Shown: positions 40,474 to 49,009 of the stretch, piece by piece
Layout: each line of letters starts with the position of its first letter
How positions within the stretch are numbered: the stretch's first letter is position 1
DNA from: Methanoculleus sp.
Lineage (GTDB): Archaea > Halobacteriota > Methanomicrobia > Methanomicrobiales > Methanoculleaceae
DNA: 64,000 nt
Direction of reading: 5' to 3'
NCBI GenBank assembly: GCA_018433835.1
Contig: JAHDQM010000052.1
Span: 1-64,000, forward strand
Program-made: the position numbers and the translations under genes
Notes under the pieces: model-generated
Database searches by the model: none
Seen by the model: only the letters and a program-made list of their open reading frames with translations
What the model was told of the DNA's origin: nothing

Positions 40474-40890
40474 AGGGGACTCCGCCGTGCGGCCTGCACG
40501 CGGTGGGCGGCGAGAACGTTCCTGCACCGGATCTACTGGAACAACTCTGCTCATATCGGCGCCGTTTCTTCCATCGAACGGGACTCCTTCCGGGACGGGT
40601 TCGTTGCATGTGGTGTTGCCTGGAGCGATCCCGGGGTGTTAGCCCCGCTCATTTCCAGAAAAGACAGGTTTCGATCAGGTGTTTGTCCCATAAACAGTTT
40701 ATCCTGAAACGACCCAGTGAACACTTGTAGGTGCCGCAGGCGGCGCCTGCACCAGTGCGGAGGTTCACCCAGCCGATTTGCCAAACGTCGGATGAACGCC
40801 CCGCGCGCCCGGAGGCAAAGGGAATGTACGCACTCTGTGTACTTGAAGGTATACCTCTCCGGCCTCCGGGACATTATCGGAGGAAAACAC
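40474..40890 (+). promoter_or_regulatory. Intergenic region with conserved leader, copy B
   Basis: No gene before 40891. The last 90 bases are leader copy B: CCCGGAGGC (40808-40816) pairs with GCCTCCGGG (40862-40870), or its CCTCCG with the ribosome site CGGAGG (40878-40883). The middle reads ATGTACGCACTCTGTGTACT then TGAAGGTATACCTC. The promoter here is not a clear module; AGTTTATCC inside the palindrome ATAAACAGTTTAT near 40697 is the best TATA candidate. Confidence 0.55.
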
Positions 40891-42108
40891 ATGAATGGAA
40901 AGATTGGAATGCGCGCATTCTCCATGCTCCTCGCCGGATTGCTGGTGAGTGTGGTTGTGGTATCGATGGCAAGTGCGCAAACAAGTATAGATGCGATCGC
41001 TGAGGAAGAACTTGCGGATAGCGTAATCATCACTCCGGACTTCAGTTCTCAGGACATTGTCGTTTCACCCTCGTTAGGGGAAGACGACCTGATAACCTTG
41101 GTGTTTCCGGAATCCTGGATCAAGGATCGGAATTCAGCGGATTATTCCGATCGGGTTGAGCTTGCTGATGCACAAGTGTTACTGAAAAATGAGTGTTTTG
41201 ATGAAAAGACTGGATTGAGATACTTCTCTCCCGTTCAAGTAACTGAAGCCCAGAGTCTGACTGTGTTAAGGATCCCAAAAAAGATGTTTGAACTTTCGCT
41301 TGCCATGAACGACGGGAGCATCTCATTTCCTATGAAGTATTTTATCACATACCCCGACTTGCAGACCATGCTGAGCGAAGTGCGCGTAGCCACCCCCTCT
41401 GAGCCCGAAGTCTACTCACCTGAAAATGCACGATCCGCTTCGTATGTATCCCCACCCCTGCACGGTGAATGGGCACAATACTATGTGAACTCCCAATACG
41501 CTGGCAGGCCGGTTCACCTCGAGGGGCTGATCAAGCCGGGTTCGTTTACGAACAACGGTCATGAAGGCGCAATCTATCATGAACGTGAGATTTATCTGGA
41601 TGGCGGAGACGCGATTGAGTACGTATTCTATTACGACGAGGACTACTATGGCGACAAAATCTGGCTGGGCGCAGCGATTTACGATAACAGTGACTCATTC
41701 CAGGGATGCCCGACGATTAAGTGGTTCGATGCAACTTCAAGACACTGGTACGATTATGACTTCACGATAGATGGTGCTGGAACCTACTACATCTGGTTCC
41801 GTGATTGCACGACGGGCAGCTGGAAGGAGCACATTTACTACGACAACGACGACCCCTCCGCCTCGATCAATCGGATCTGTGGGTCCGCTGAGATCTATGC
41901 CGATGTGCCTGTTCAGCATTCATTCGAGGCGATAACGGATCGCATGATCGACGAATACGTGAAAACGAACGATGGGTTAACGAAACTTCCCGGAGAGGTT
42001 TTCTCCTGGGTCGCTTACACAGGTGAAGACAGGACGTACTGCTTTATGAATGCATGGATAGCTTCGGGCAGGATCACCACATACCACGAGTGCGATAGCA
42101 CCTTATAA
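40891..42108 (+). CDS. Secreted protein behind leader B, unknown
   Basis: The 405-residue product starts MNGKIGMRAFSMLLAGLLV with a clean signal peptide ending ASA. About 380 outside residues follow, with aromatic and acid-rich beta-type sequence (VFYYDEDYYGDKIWLGAAIY, DFTIDGAGTYYIWFRDC) and few cysteines. No catalytic motif or family recognised; the middle section resembles a carbohydrate-binding or jelly-roll fold in style only. GC content is lower than in flanking genes, suggesting acquisition. It shares its start segment and leader with the broken protease at 34 kb. Confidence 0.68.
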   Translation: MNGKIGMRAFSMLLAGLLVSVVVVSMASAQTSIDAIAEEELADSVIITPDFSSQDIVVSPSLGEDDLITLVFPESWIKDRNSADYSDRVELADAQVLLKNECFDEKTGLRYFSPVQVTEAQSLTVLRIPKKMFELSLAMNDGSISFPMKYFITYPDLQTMLSEVRVATPSEPEVYSPENARSASYVSPPLHGEWAQYYVNSQYAGRPVHLEGLIKPGSFTNNGHEGAIYHEREIYLDGGDAIEYVFYYDEDYYGDKIWLGAAIYDNSDSFQGCPTIKWFDATSRHWYDYDFTIDGAGTYYIWFRDCTTGSWKEHIYYDNDDPSASINRICGSAEIYADVPVQHSFEAITDRMIDEYVKTNDGLTKLPGEVFSWVAYTGEDRTYCFMNAWIASGRITTYHECDSTL

Positions 42109-42144
42109 TCCCTTTTTTGCGAAAAAGTACGTGAGGTGATACGA

Positions 42145-42954
42145 ATGCGATTGCGACGATGGATCTCCTGGTTTCTGGTGGTTGCCGCGTGTGTGGCGGC
42201 GGGCTGCACTGTAGGCCCGGCTACCACGGCGCCCCTGCCGCCGAATGAAACCTTAACGCCGGAAGAAGTGCCCCCTCCCGGACCGGAGGTTGTAGCGAGG
42301 TTCATCGAGACGTACGACTCCCTGCAGGACTTTTCCGCGACGGTGACGACCGTATCGGAGCGGGGGACGTTCCGTGAAGAGGTCTGGTTTAAGAAGCCGG
42401 ATCGGTTCCGGGTTAACTACCTTGACGAACATCCCACTGATCCCGGACACCCTGCAAAGACAGGAGACCTCGTTGTATTCGATGGTGAAACGCAGTGGCA
42501 CTACGTTAATACTACCGGGAATGTCCTCTATATTTCCGCCCGGGCCCGGAACTACACTTTCGGTGAGGAGTACGCGATGGGCGCGTTCGACGCCCTCGGC
42601 CTGATCAGGAACCTGCTCGCCAGCCATGAGTGTTTGTTATCCGAGGTGCGAACCGAGGACGGAGAGACGATCTACACACTTGAGATCGCGAACACTACCC
42701 AGATAGCGGAAACCCCGGATCGGCGGTGGTACCCGGTCTATGCCGTGCACGCTGGGATTGAGAAGGACTCATGGATTCTCAGGAGAGCCGACTTCTTCAA
42801 CGCCAAGGGCAAGGCGCTCCTGACGGTGGAGTACCGCAACGTTACCTGGAACACCGGGATCCCGGATAGCATGTTCCAGTACAGTCCCCCGGAGGGGGCG
42901 GCCGTCAAACCGATGAGAACCGTAGCGATTACCCCTCCCTACACCGGCCCCTGA
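42145..42954 (+). CDS. Outer-envelope lipoprotein-sorting (LolA-like, COG2834) lipoprotein
   Basis: The 269-residue protein has a lipoprotein signal (WFLVVAACVAAGC), a Thr/Pro linker, then an LolA/LolB-like half-barrel: FIETYDSLQDFSATVTTVSE, EEVWFKKPDRFRVNYL and WYPVYAVHAGIEKDSWILRRADFFNAKGKALLTVEYRNV. In archaea the COG2834 family may carry lipids or hydrophobic ligands in the envelope; this is inference. The ATG at 42145 is preferred to a GTG nine bases earlier. Confidence 0.78.
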   Translation: MRLRRWISWFLVVAACVAAGCTVGPATTAPLPPNETLTPEEVPPPGPEVVARFIETYDSLQDFSATVTTVSERGTFREEVWFKKPDRFRVNYLDEHPTDPGHPAKTGDLVVFDGETQWHYVNTTGNVLYISARARNYTFGEEYAMGAFDALGLIRNLLASHECLLSEVRTEDGETIYTLEIANTTQIAETPDRRWYPVYAVHAGIEKDSWILRRADFFNAKGKALLTVEYRNVTWNTGIPDSMFQYSPPEGAAVKPMRTVAITPPYTGP

Positions 42955-43084
42955 GAGAAGCTGGGTAGAAGTACAATCATCCACGACGACAATGTGGTGC
43001 TCGTCCTCTGAAGGGCGGGCGCGCCCCGGGTTTCCTGCCCGCAGGGGTTCTGTTTAAGGATTGGGACCTCTCCGGCAGGCCCGA

Positions 43085-43130
43085 AGTGTAGATACGTGTC
43101 ACAGAAAAGGTATATAGAAGAACGTTGACG
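43085..43130 (+). promoter_or_regulatory. Shared promoter module, copy 9
   Basis: AAGTGTAGATACGTGTCACA, GAAAAGGTATATAGAAGAAC, GTTGAC. It is followed directly by leader copy C. Confidence 0.8.
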
Positions 43131-43300
43131 TATCCCCCGTGGATGTTGGAATCAGTATCCTGTGATGCGCGGGGGCCGCCCATCCCCGGTTGACGCCCGG
43201 ATGAGGCACCCCGCATGCCCGGAGGCAAGAGGATGTACGCATTCTCTGTACTTGAATGTATGCTCCGTCCGCCTCCGGGTAATTAGATGGAGGAAAGCAG
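43131..43300 (+). promoter_or_regulatory. Conserved structured leader, copy C
   Basis: CCCGGAGGC (43218-43226) pairs with GCCTCCGGG (43271-43279); CCTCC can alternatively pair with the ribosome site GGAGG (43290-43294) before ATG 43301. The segment between the arms (ATGTACGCATTCTCTGTACT, TGAATGTATGC) is the closest match to copy B. Confidence 0.6.
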
Positions 43301-43534
43301 ATGAACGGAAACATCAAAACGAGGTCATCTCTTAGTGACCCTGACGCTGCTCTTGAGCATGTGAGTATGCGACCCCGGACGGCAGGATGTGAAGGAACCG
43401 GCAAGAAATGGGTGCCCGATGCCGTTGATCGAGAAGTTCTTCGCGGACGAATCTCGTTGAGACGGCCGGACCAGGACCTGCCGATGTGTAGCCATAAGAG
43501 GATCGAAGACCCGGTTCTCTCGCGGAGGGACTGA
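43301..43534 (+). pseudogene. Conserved leader start fused to a frameshifted signal peptide
   Basis: The frame opens with the cassette start (MNGNIKTRSS). Another frame continues with a hydrophobic LVTLTLLLSM that would complete a signal peptide, so a frameshift after about ten codons is likely. The listed 77-residue frame has no protein family character (MRPRTAGCEGTGKKWVPDAV). It is coupled to the next gene by TGACTATG. Confidence 0.4.
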
Positions 43535-43536
43535 CT

Positions 43537-43950
43537 ATGACGGATCAACTTCTTGGTTCATGTGGTCCCGTCCAGACGTTCAAGTATAATGCATCGGCAA
43601 AAATTATTTCCGCAAAACTGTACCAAAGGACGGACGGTACGCGATACATTACGGTGGAATGGTCTGCAAGCGGTTGTATCACGTTCCACGAGAAAGAGTG
43701 TCCCGGGCCGGGCTACAACTGCGACCTGACGGTGATCGTGAAGGCCAGCTGGGACGGTCAGTATGGACGATACGAATATCATTATCCCGGCACTTCGATA
43801 CAGGCGGGCTCAGTAAACATAGGCGCTTCGTCTTCGTCTCCCCCTCCCTTCTACACAGTCGAGGTTACGACCCAGGCCAAGTGCTACTGTCTCAGCGGTG
43901 TGCCGATACTGACCGAGGAGGCTACGTGTTCCTGTGTAATCACTCCCTGA
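43537..43950 (+). CDS. Cysteine-containing domain, likely fragment of an exported protein
   Basis: A 137-residue product without a signal peptide, with nine cysteines (FHEKECPGPGYNC, KCYCLSGVPILTEEATCSC), Tyr-rich strands and a serine patch, features normal in an extracellular domain. With the damaged signal region just before it, this is probably the rear part of a broken secreted-protein gene. No family recognised. It is followed 12 bases later by the TolB-like gene. Confidence 0.5.
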   Translation: MTDQLLGSCGPVQTFKYNASAKIISAKLYQRTDGTRYITVEWSASGCITFHEKECPGPGYNCDLTVIVKASWDGQYGRYEYHYPGTSIQAGSVNIGASSSSPPPFYTVEVTTQAKCYCLSGVPILTEEATCSCVITP

Positions 43951-43961
43951 AGGCATAGAGC

Positions 43962-45164
43962 ATGAACTGCAAACGGCTCTGCATCCCATTCGCGATCTGC
44001 CTCCTCCTCTTCCCGGGGACCGCAGCCGCAGCCGAGATCCTCCGGCTCACCGATACCCCTGAGCTGGACGGGTTTCCTTTCTGGTCTCCCGATGGGGAAC
44101 GGATCGCGTATACCTCGTTCGACCCCGTCACCGGGGATATGACCATCCGGGTGACGGCCGCCGACGGGACCGCCGGGACGGACCTGTCCCCGGCCGGGTC
44201 GCGGGACTTCTTCTTCACGAACCCCTGGTCCCCCGACGGAAAGGAGATCGTATTTATATCCGACAGATCGGGCTCATACGACCTCTGGGTGATGAACGCC
44301 GACGGAACCGGCCCGGTGCAGGTGACTAGCGGGACAAACGTCGTCCCCTGGCCACACGGGCCGCAGGGTTACGGGGCGGAGTGGAGCCCGGACGGCAGGA
44401 TGATCGCGTATACGTCGTGCCTCTTCGGAGGCGCGGATATCGGGGAGGCAACCGTCGACGAACATGGCGGTCGTGCTTCGATGACTATCAACCTCTCGGA
44501 GATCCGTAAAGAGGCCGACATCCGGGTCGTGAACCCGGACGGCAGCGGAGAGCGGAGGCTCACCTTCTCGGGCGATGCCCTGATGCCCCGGTGGCACCCG
44601 GGGGGCGACAGGATCGCCTACCTCTCCCGGACCTCCGGCACGGCCGCGGTCCGGGTGATGAACCTCGATGGGTCGGGCGGGGTGCAGGTGACTCCCGAGG
44701 GAGAAGATGTCCTGCAGTTCTCCTGGTCTCCCGACGGGCGCGAAATCCTCTATGCTGCGCAGACCCACGACCCCGTCTCCGACAACGTCTCGTTCGGGAT
44801 CCGGATCGTGAACGCCGACGGGAGCAACATGCGCCGTCTGACCTCGGAAAACATCGACACTTCACCGGTCTGGTCGCCGGATGGGGAACGGATCGCGTTC
44901 TACTCGCAATCCCGCTCCCCGTCGTCGGTCTGGGTGATGGACGTCGGGGGTTCCGACCTGCAGCCTCTTGCTCCGGGGAATCTGACCTTCCGGATGCACT
45001 GTTGGTCTCCAGACGGGCGGAAGGTTGCGGTAAGCGATGGAAACGATATTTTTGTGGTGGTTCCGGACGACCCGGCTGCTGCTACTCCGGGCTTCGGGAT
45101 AATCCCTGCTGTCGCGGCGTTTTCTGTCGTTGTGTTTGCAATCCGGGCCGGGAGGCGGTTGTGA
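43962..45164 (+). CDS. Secreted TolB/WD40-like beta-propeller with PGF-CTERM tail
   Basis: A signal peptide (LCIPFAICLLLFPGTAAAA) precedes about six PD40 repeats of the type FPFWSPDGERIAYTS, NPWSPDGKEIVFIS and SPVWSPDGERIAFYS. The C-terminus TPGFGIIPAVAAFSVVVFAI then RAGRRL matches PGF-CTERM, the sorting signal processed by archaeosortase A, so the propeller is probably anchored on the cell surface. At 400 residues it is a single propeller. Ligand unknown. Confidence 0.83.
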   Translation: MNCKRLCIPFAICLLLFPGTAAAAEILRLTDTPELDGFPFWSPDGERIAYTSFDPVTGDMTIRVTAADGTAGTDLSPAGSRDFFFTNPWSPDGKEIVFISDRSGSYDLWVMNADGTGPVQVTSGTNVVPWPHGPQGYGAEWSPDGRMIAYTSCLFGGADIGEATVDEHGGRASMTINLSEIRKEADIRVVNPDGSGERRLTFSGDALMPRWHPGGDRIAYLSRTSGTAAVRVMNLDGSGGVQVTPEGEDVLQFSWSPDGREILYAAQTHDPVSDNVSFGIRIVNADGSNMRRLTSENIDTSPVWSPDGERIAFYSQSRSPSSVWVMDVGGSDLQPLAPGNLTFRMHCWSPDGRKVAVSDGNDIFVVVPDDPAAATPGFGIIPAVAAFSVVVFAIRAGRRL

Positions 45165-45251
45165 GCGTATCCGGACACCCCGCATGAATGATATGGTGCG
45201 TTGGAACTCCATGGGGTTCAGGTTGCACACTGCGGTCAGGAGGAGTGAAAA

Positions 45252-46274
45252 GTGAGGAATACTCCGTTCATCGTTTTTCTGCTGTTTGTCTCGGTCTGTG
45301 TCGCGGGTTGCTTCACCAATGGAGCGGCCGATCCTGCAGCCCCTCCAGGTGGCACGCAGGAGACATTGACGGAACTATGCCCCGACATCAACGTATCGGA
45401 GATCCTTGTAGCCACCCCGGAGTTGATTCGAACAAACGGCTCATACATCGCCGGGATTGCGCTCGGCGACGAACGGGCGCGGGTTCTCGTCCGGCACGGC
45501 GGCAAACCCGAATCGGTTGCCGTGCTCTTCCACTCGTGCCCGCAAAGCGACCCGTATTGCAACCGGAACCCGAGCCTCGTCGTCCGCTACGGGGAGATCC
45601 GGTTTGCCGTCACCGTCGACGAGACGGCCGGGACGGTGCTCGGCGGCTCCGCGCTCGTGCCGAACACGCCCTCCCCGACGTATTACAAGACCCGCGACCT
45701 CTCGACCGGGATCGATACCGTCTACCTGGGGGACGCCCCGATCATGACCTACAACGGGACGTCGCTCCTGTACCTGAACGAATCGTACGGTCGCTCGTCC
45801 GGGCCGGCAGAATCTTCTCCCGACCTCGACGGGATCGTGGCGCGGTATCGGTCGGCCCACCCGTCCGGGGATATCGGCACCTGCTTCACCCACGAACCCT
45901 GCGAGGCTTACTCGAAGACCGGGGAGTTCGTCGAGACAGTCGGCGGGCTCTTCGATCTCGTCCGGGAGGACCCCGTCACCGGCCGGCTCCTCTCCGACGG
46001 AGGCGAGATCGCGGGCGTCGTTGTCGTCTGCCCGCCGTCCGCCGCGTCCGAACCGGGGGCCCCGGGATGCTACCCTGCGGTCCGCGTCAGGTACGGGGAG
46101 ATGACGATCGACTACCTCGTCAACATCGACTGCATGTGCATCGAGAGGGCTTCCGTCGAGGTTCCGTCTGGATATCTCTCCCGTACGGTCGATAATGTGA
46201 CCTATATCATTCACGACGGCGACATGGTGCTCGCTCTCCGAGGGACGGGTGCGCCCCCGGTTCCCGGCCCGTAG
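45252..46274 (+). CDS. Lipoprotein, unknown
   Basis: The 340-residue product starts with GTG behind a strong AGGAGGAG site and has a lipobox (FIVFLLFVSVCVAGC), a Pro-rich linker and two similar beta-type halves: SVAVLFHSCPQSDPYCNRNP with YGEIRFAVTVDETAGTV, and GVVVVCPPSAASEPGAPGCYP with YGEMTIDYLVNIDCMCI. The paired cysteines suggest disulfides. I do not recognise the family; an internal duplication is likely. Confidence 0.68.
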   Translation: MRNTPFIVFLLFVSVCVAGCFTNGAADPAAPPGGTQETLTELCPDINVSEILVATPELIRTNGSYIAGIALGDERARVLVRHGGKPESVAVLFHSCPQSDPYCNRNPSLVVRYGEIRFAVTVDETAGTVLGGSALVPNTPSPTYYKTRDLSTGIDTVYLGDAPIMTYNGTSLLYLNESYGRSSGPAESSPDLDGIVARYRSAHPSGDIGTCFTHEPCEAYSKTGEFVETVGGLFDLVREDPVTGRLLSDGGEIAGVVVVCPPSAASEPGAPGCYPAVRVRYGEMTIDYLVNIDCMCIERASVEVPSGYLSRTVDNVTYIIHDGDMVLALRGTGAPPVPGP

Positions 46275-46311
46275 CGGGTTTGTTCGGGTTCAAAATCTAT
46301 CGGGAAGGCCC

Positions 46312-46359
46312 GACGTGTAGACGATTGTCACAGAAATCATTTATAGAAGAAGGTCGACC
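46312..46359 (+). promoter_or_regulatory. Shared promoter module, copy 10
   Basis: GACGTGTAGACGATTGTCAC, AGAAATCATTTATAGAAGAA, GGTCGAC. The leader part CGTGGATACCGATATCCCGG follows, but the later hairpin is missing. Confidence 0.82.
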
Positions 46360-46477
46360 TCTCCCGCGTGGATACCGATATCCCGGAGCGAGGGTCCGGT
46401 CGTGCGACCCATCAAAAATCGGGCCGGTATTACCGGGTCGGGCTGATTTACCGGGATTGATCTGTGGGAGATTGAGA

Positions 46478-47578
46478 ATGAACGGAAAGGCCAGAACATG
46501 GACACTCCTCCTCTTCGCGGTGCTGCTCGCGGTTGTCCCGGCGGCGGGCGCAGATCTCGGTCCCAATCAGCACCTGATCCCGGAACTGAAAGTGAACGAG
46601 TCGATCGAGACGATCGCCATCTCCAGCGAGTTGAGCCTTCAGCCGGAGTGGGACGGGAGTGTGACCACCGGGATACCGTTCGGCTCGATCATCGTCCATA
46701 CGGCGGACGGGAAGACGCTGATCTTCGATAGCGACGGGAACCAGCTGCTCTCCATCAGCGACGAACGCTCTGCAAAAGTCCCCACCCCTGCGGGTGTCGA
46801 GAAGCCCTGCACCTGGGTGCACCAGCTCCCGAACGACTCCCGGGTCTATCATCACGACAACGCGACCTTCATCTTCGGCAAGGCTGGGACCCTCATCCTG
46901 ACCGTCATCAACGAGCACCCGCCGCCCGTCGAAGACCCGATCATCATCAACATCACCTCCCCGCGTGAGGGCGAGACCGTCTGGATCGACGTCGTTCCGC
47001 CCCGCGTCGCCGTCGTCGGGGAGGTGCACGCCCCTGCAGGCCTGCACAACGTGGTTGTGCGGAGCGGAACCGGGGAGATCTCGTGCGGGAACCGGCCCGA
47101 GTTCGCCTGCTCGGTGCCGGTCTCCGCCGGGGAGAATACGATCACCGTCGTGGCGGACACCCATGGACCCCTGGCCGAGAAGACCGTGAACGTGACCGTC
47201 CGCATCGGTCTCCCCCCGCCCCCGGGAGTCGCCGTCTCGGGCCGGGTGACGGACGCCGGCGACAACCCGGTTCCCGGTGCATCGGTGCGGTTCGAGTCGG
47301 TGTTTACGCTCGATGATGAACCCCTCGCGGTGACGGCCGTGACAGGAGAGGACGGCAGTTACCTAGTGGAAGACGCACCCGGGTACCGGCAGACCGTCAT
47401 GGTCGAAAAGGAGGGTTATGCACCCCTCCGGCGCGAGTTTGTCTTTGAAAACCTGACGAACAATCTCGATCTGGAACTGGAATCCCTGAGCCGGACGGTT
47501 CCGGGGTTCGGTCCCGTGGTAGGCGTTCTCTCGCTCACGGGAGCGTTGCTGATCCTCCGGGGCAGGAGGGGGCGGTGA
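46478..47578 (+). CDS. Secreted protein with Ig-like and carboxypeptidase-regulatory domains and PGF-CTERM tail
   Basis: The 366-residue product starts MNGKARTWTLLLFAVLLAVV, using the same MNGK opening as the leader-cassette genes, with signal cleavage after AGA. An N-terminal domain, an Ig-like domain (INITSPREGETVWIDVVPPRVAVVGEVHAP) and a carboxypeptidase-regulatory-like domain (VSGRVTDAGDNPVPGASVRF ... EKEGYAPLRREFVF) are followed by VPGFGPVVGVLSLTGALLIL and a basic tail, a PGF-CTERM signal. It is probably anchored to the surface by archaeosortase A and may bind cell-wall components or sugars. Confidence 0.8.
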   Translation: MNGKARTWTLLLFAVLLAVVPAAGADLGPNQHLIPELKVNESIETIAISSELSLQPEWDGSVTTGIPFGSIIVHTADGKTLIFDSDGNQLLSISDERSAKVPTPAGVEKPCTWVHQLPNDSRVYHHDNATFIFGKAGTLILTVINEHPPPVEDPIIINITSPREGETVWIDVVPPRVAVVGEVHAPAGLHNVVVRSGTGEISCGNRPEFACSVPVSAGENTITVVADTHGPLAEKTVNVTVRIGLPPPPGVAVSGRVTDAGDNPVPGASVRFESVFTLDDEPLAVTAVTGEDGSYLVEDAPGYRQTVMVEKEGYAPLRREFVFENLTNNLDLELESLSRTVPGFGPVVGVLSLTGALLILRGRRGR

Positions 47579-47641
47579 AATGTTCCGGAGAGACCCCCTG
47601 CTCCTTGCAGCTGTCGTTACGGCGCTAGCCTTGCTCTTCTT

Positions 47642-48127
47642 CTAAACTCTCTTTGCTATCGTCTCGATCGCCTCGATAAGCGTCTGCTGCTGCGGCTTGA
47701 TGATCGCCACCGGGCAGTCGACGATCTTTTCCACTATCGGCGCGAGGATAGGGGCGCAGACGATCCCGAGCGCCCCTTCCTTGTCCGCCCGCGCCGCTGC
47801 AGTGATGCACTCGTCGAGGGAGTCCGCCGAGTAGCCCCGGATCCGGAACTTCCGCTCGCCGATGGGAAGATCCCGGTTGTCGAGGTCGTCGAGCAGGAAC
47901 CGCGCCGCGATCACCGCGATGAAACTCTTCTCCCGGGGCTCGAGGACGTTGACGATCCGCCGGACGGTCGAGAGGCGCGGGTCCGCCCTGCCCGACGTGA
48001 GCTTGTAGAGGGTGGCGGGCGGGATCCCGGCCCGGTCCGCGAGGTCCCGGATGCTCATGTCCTGCCGGGCAAGTTCCTCCAGGAGCGCCCCGGCAAAGTC
48101 GGCCTCGAAGATCTTTCTCGATAGCAT
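47642..48127 (-). CDS. Helix-turn-helix regulator of the coenzyme M operon (inferred)
   Basis: The 161-residue protein has an N-terminal Xre-type helix-turn-helix (MSIRDLADRAGIPPATLYKLTSGRADPRLSTVRRIVNVL) and a C-terminal alpha/beta part containing ITAAARADKEGALGIVCAPILAPIVE and VAIIKPQQQTLIEAI, resembling small ligand-sensing domains of methanogen regulators. It is divergent from the six-gene operon; the 12-base palindrome CTACTATAGTAG lies four bases before its ATG, suggesting autoregulation and joint control. Target assignment is inferred from position only. Confidence 0.8.
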   Translation of the reverse strand: MLSRKIFEADFAGALLEELARQDMSIRDLADRAGIPPATLYKLTSGRADPRLSTVRRIVNVLEPREKSFIAVIAARFLLDDLDNRDLPIGERKFRIRGYSADSLDECITAAARADKEGALGIVCAPILAPIVEKIVDCPVAIIKPQQQTLIEAIETIAKRV

Positions 48128-48131
48128 TGTT

Positions 48132-48143
48132 CTACTATAGTAG
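48132..48143. promoter_or_regulatory. Operator-like palindrome CTACTATAGTAG
   Basis: A perfect 12-base palindrome in the 102-base gap between the regulator and the ABC ATPase gene. The AT-rich run that follows (ATCATAAAGATAATATTTTCC) contains TATA candidates for both directions. This is the natural binding site candidate for the helix-turn-helix protein. Confidence 0.55.
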
Positions 48144-48229
48144 TATCATAAAGATAATATTTTCCTTTTTTGGTTAAGAGATCTGCCATGGGGAACAATC
48201 CTTATCTCCCCGTATGACAACCCTCCCTT

Positions 48230-49009
48230 ATGGACCCCTCACCCATCCGCGAGATCACGATCCTCCCCGGCCGGAGCCGGCACGGCGAGCCGGAGCGGTT
48301 CGAGGCCATCACCATCCGCCCGGGCGACACGATATCGATCGTCGGCCCCACCGGCTCGGGGAAGAGCGCTCTCATCAACGACATCGAGGTCTTCGCCCGG
48401 AACGACACCGCGACGGGACGCACGGTCCTCGTCAACGGTGCATACCCTCCCGAAGAGTTCGTCCGCGACCCGGCGCACAAGCCCGTCGCCCTGATCACCC
48501 AGAACACCCGGTGCCTCGCCGATCTGGCGGTCGCGGAGTTCCTCGCGATGCACGTCCGGTCCCGGAAGATCGCCGACGACGGCATCGTCGGCCGGACGAT
48601 CGACCTTGCAAACGAGTTCACGGGCGAGGAGATCCGACCCGGCGCCCGGATGACCGCGCTCTCCGGCGGGCAGACCCGGTCGCTCCTGGTGGCGGATGCG
48701 GTCCTCATCGCGGCTGCACCGGTCCTCCTCCTCGACGAGGTGGAGAACGCCGGGATCTTCAAGGAGCGGGTGATCGAGGTGCTCCGGGCCGGGGGGAAGG
48801 CGGTCATCTTCGTCACGCACGATCCCCTGGTCTCCCTCCTCTCCGCCCGGCGGATCGTCATGCGGGACGGAGCGGTCGAGCGGGTGATCGAGCCTCTCGA
48901 CCGCGAGAACGAAGCCCTCAGAGAGGCCCTCCGCCTCGACGGGATCCTCCGCCGGATGCGCGAGCAGATCCGGGCCGGCGACCTGATCACGGGACCGGTC
49001 GGGGCATGA
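48230..49009 (+). CDS. Stand-alone ABC-type ATPase in coenzyme M cluster
   Basis: The 259-residue product has Walker A GPTGSGKSAL, signature LSGGQTRSLLV, Walker B VLLLDEVENAGI and H-loop VTHDPLVSLL. No membrane partner is encoded in the cluster, so a soluble energy-coupling role as in metallocluster assembly (SufC- or NifH-like use) is possible. The signature QTRS, instead of QQQR, and a Glu followed by VENAG set it apart from transporters. It opens the six-gene run and overlaps the GTPase gene by 4 bases. Exact function unknown. Confidence 0.75.
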   Translation: MDPSPIREITILPGRSRHGEPERFEAITIRPGDTISIVGPTGSGKSALINDIEVFARNDTATGRTVLVNGAYPPEEFVRDPAHKPVALITQNTRCLADLAVAEFLAMHVRSRKIADDGIVGRTIDLANEFTGEEIRPGARMTALSGGQTRSLLVADAVLIAAAPVLLLDEVENAGIFKERVIEVLRAGGKAVIFVTHDPLVSLLSARRIVMRDGAVERVIEPLDRENEALREALRLDGILRRMREQIRAGDLITGPVGA

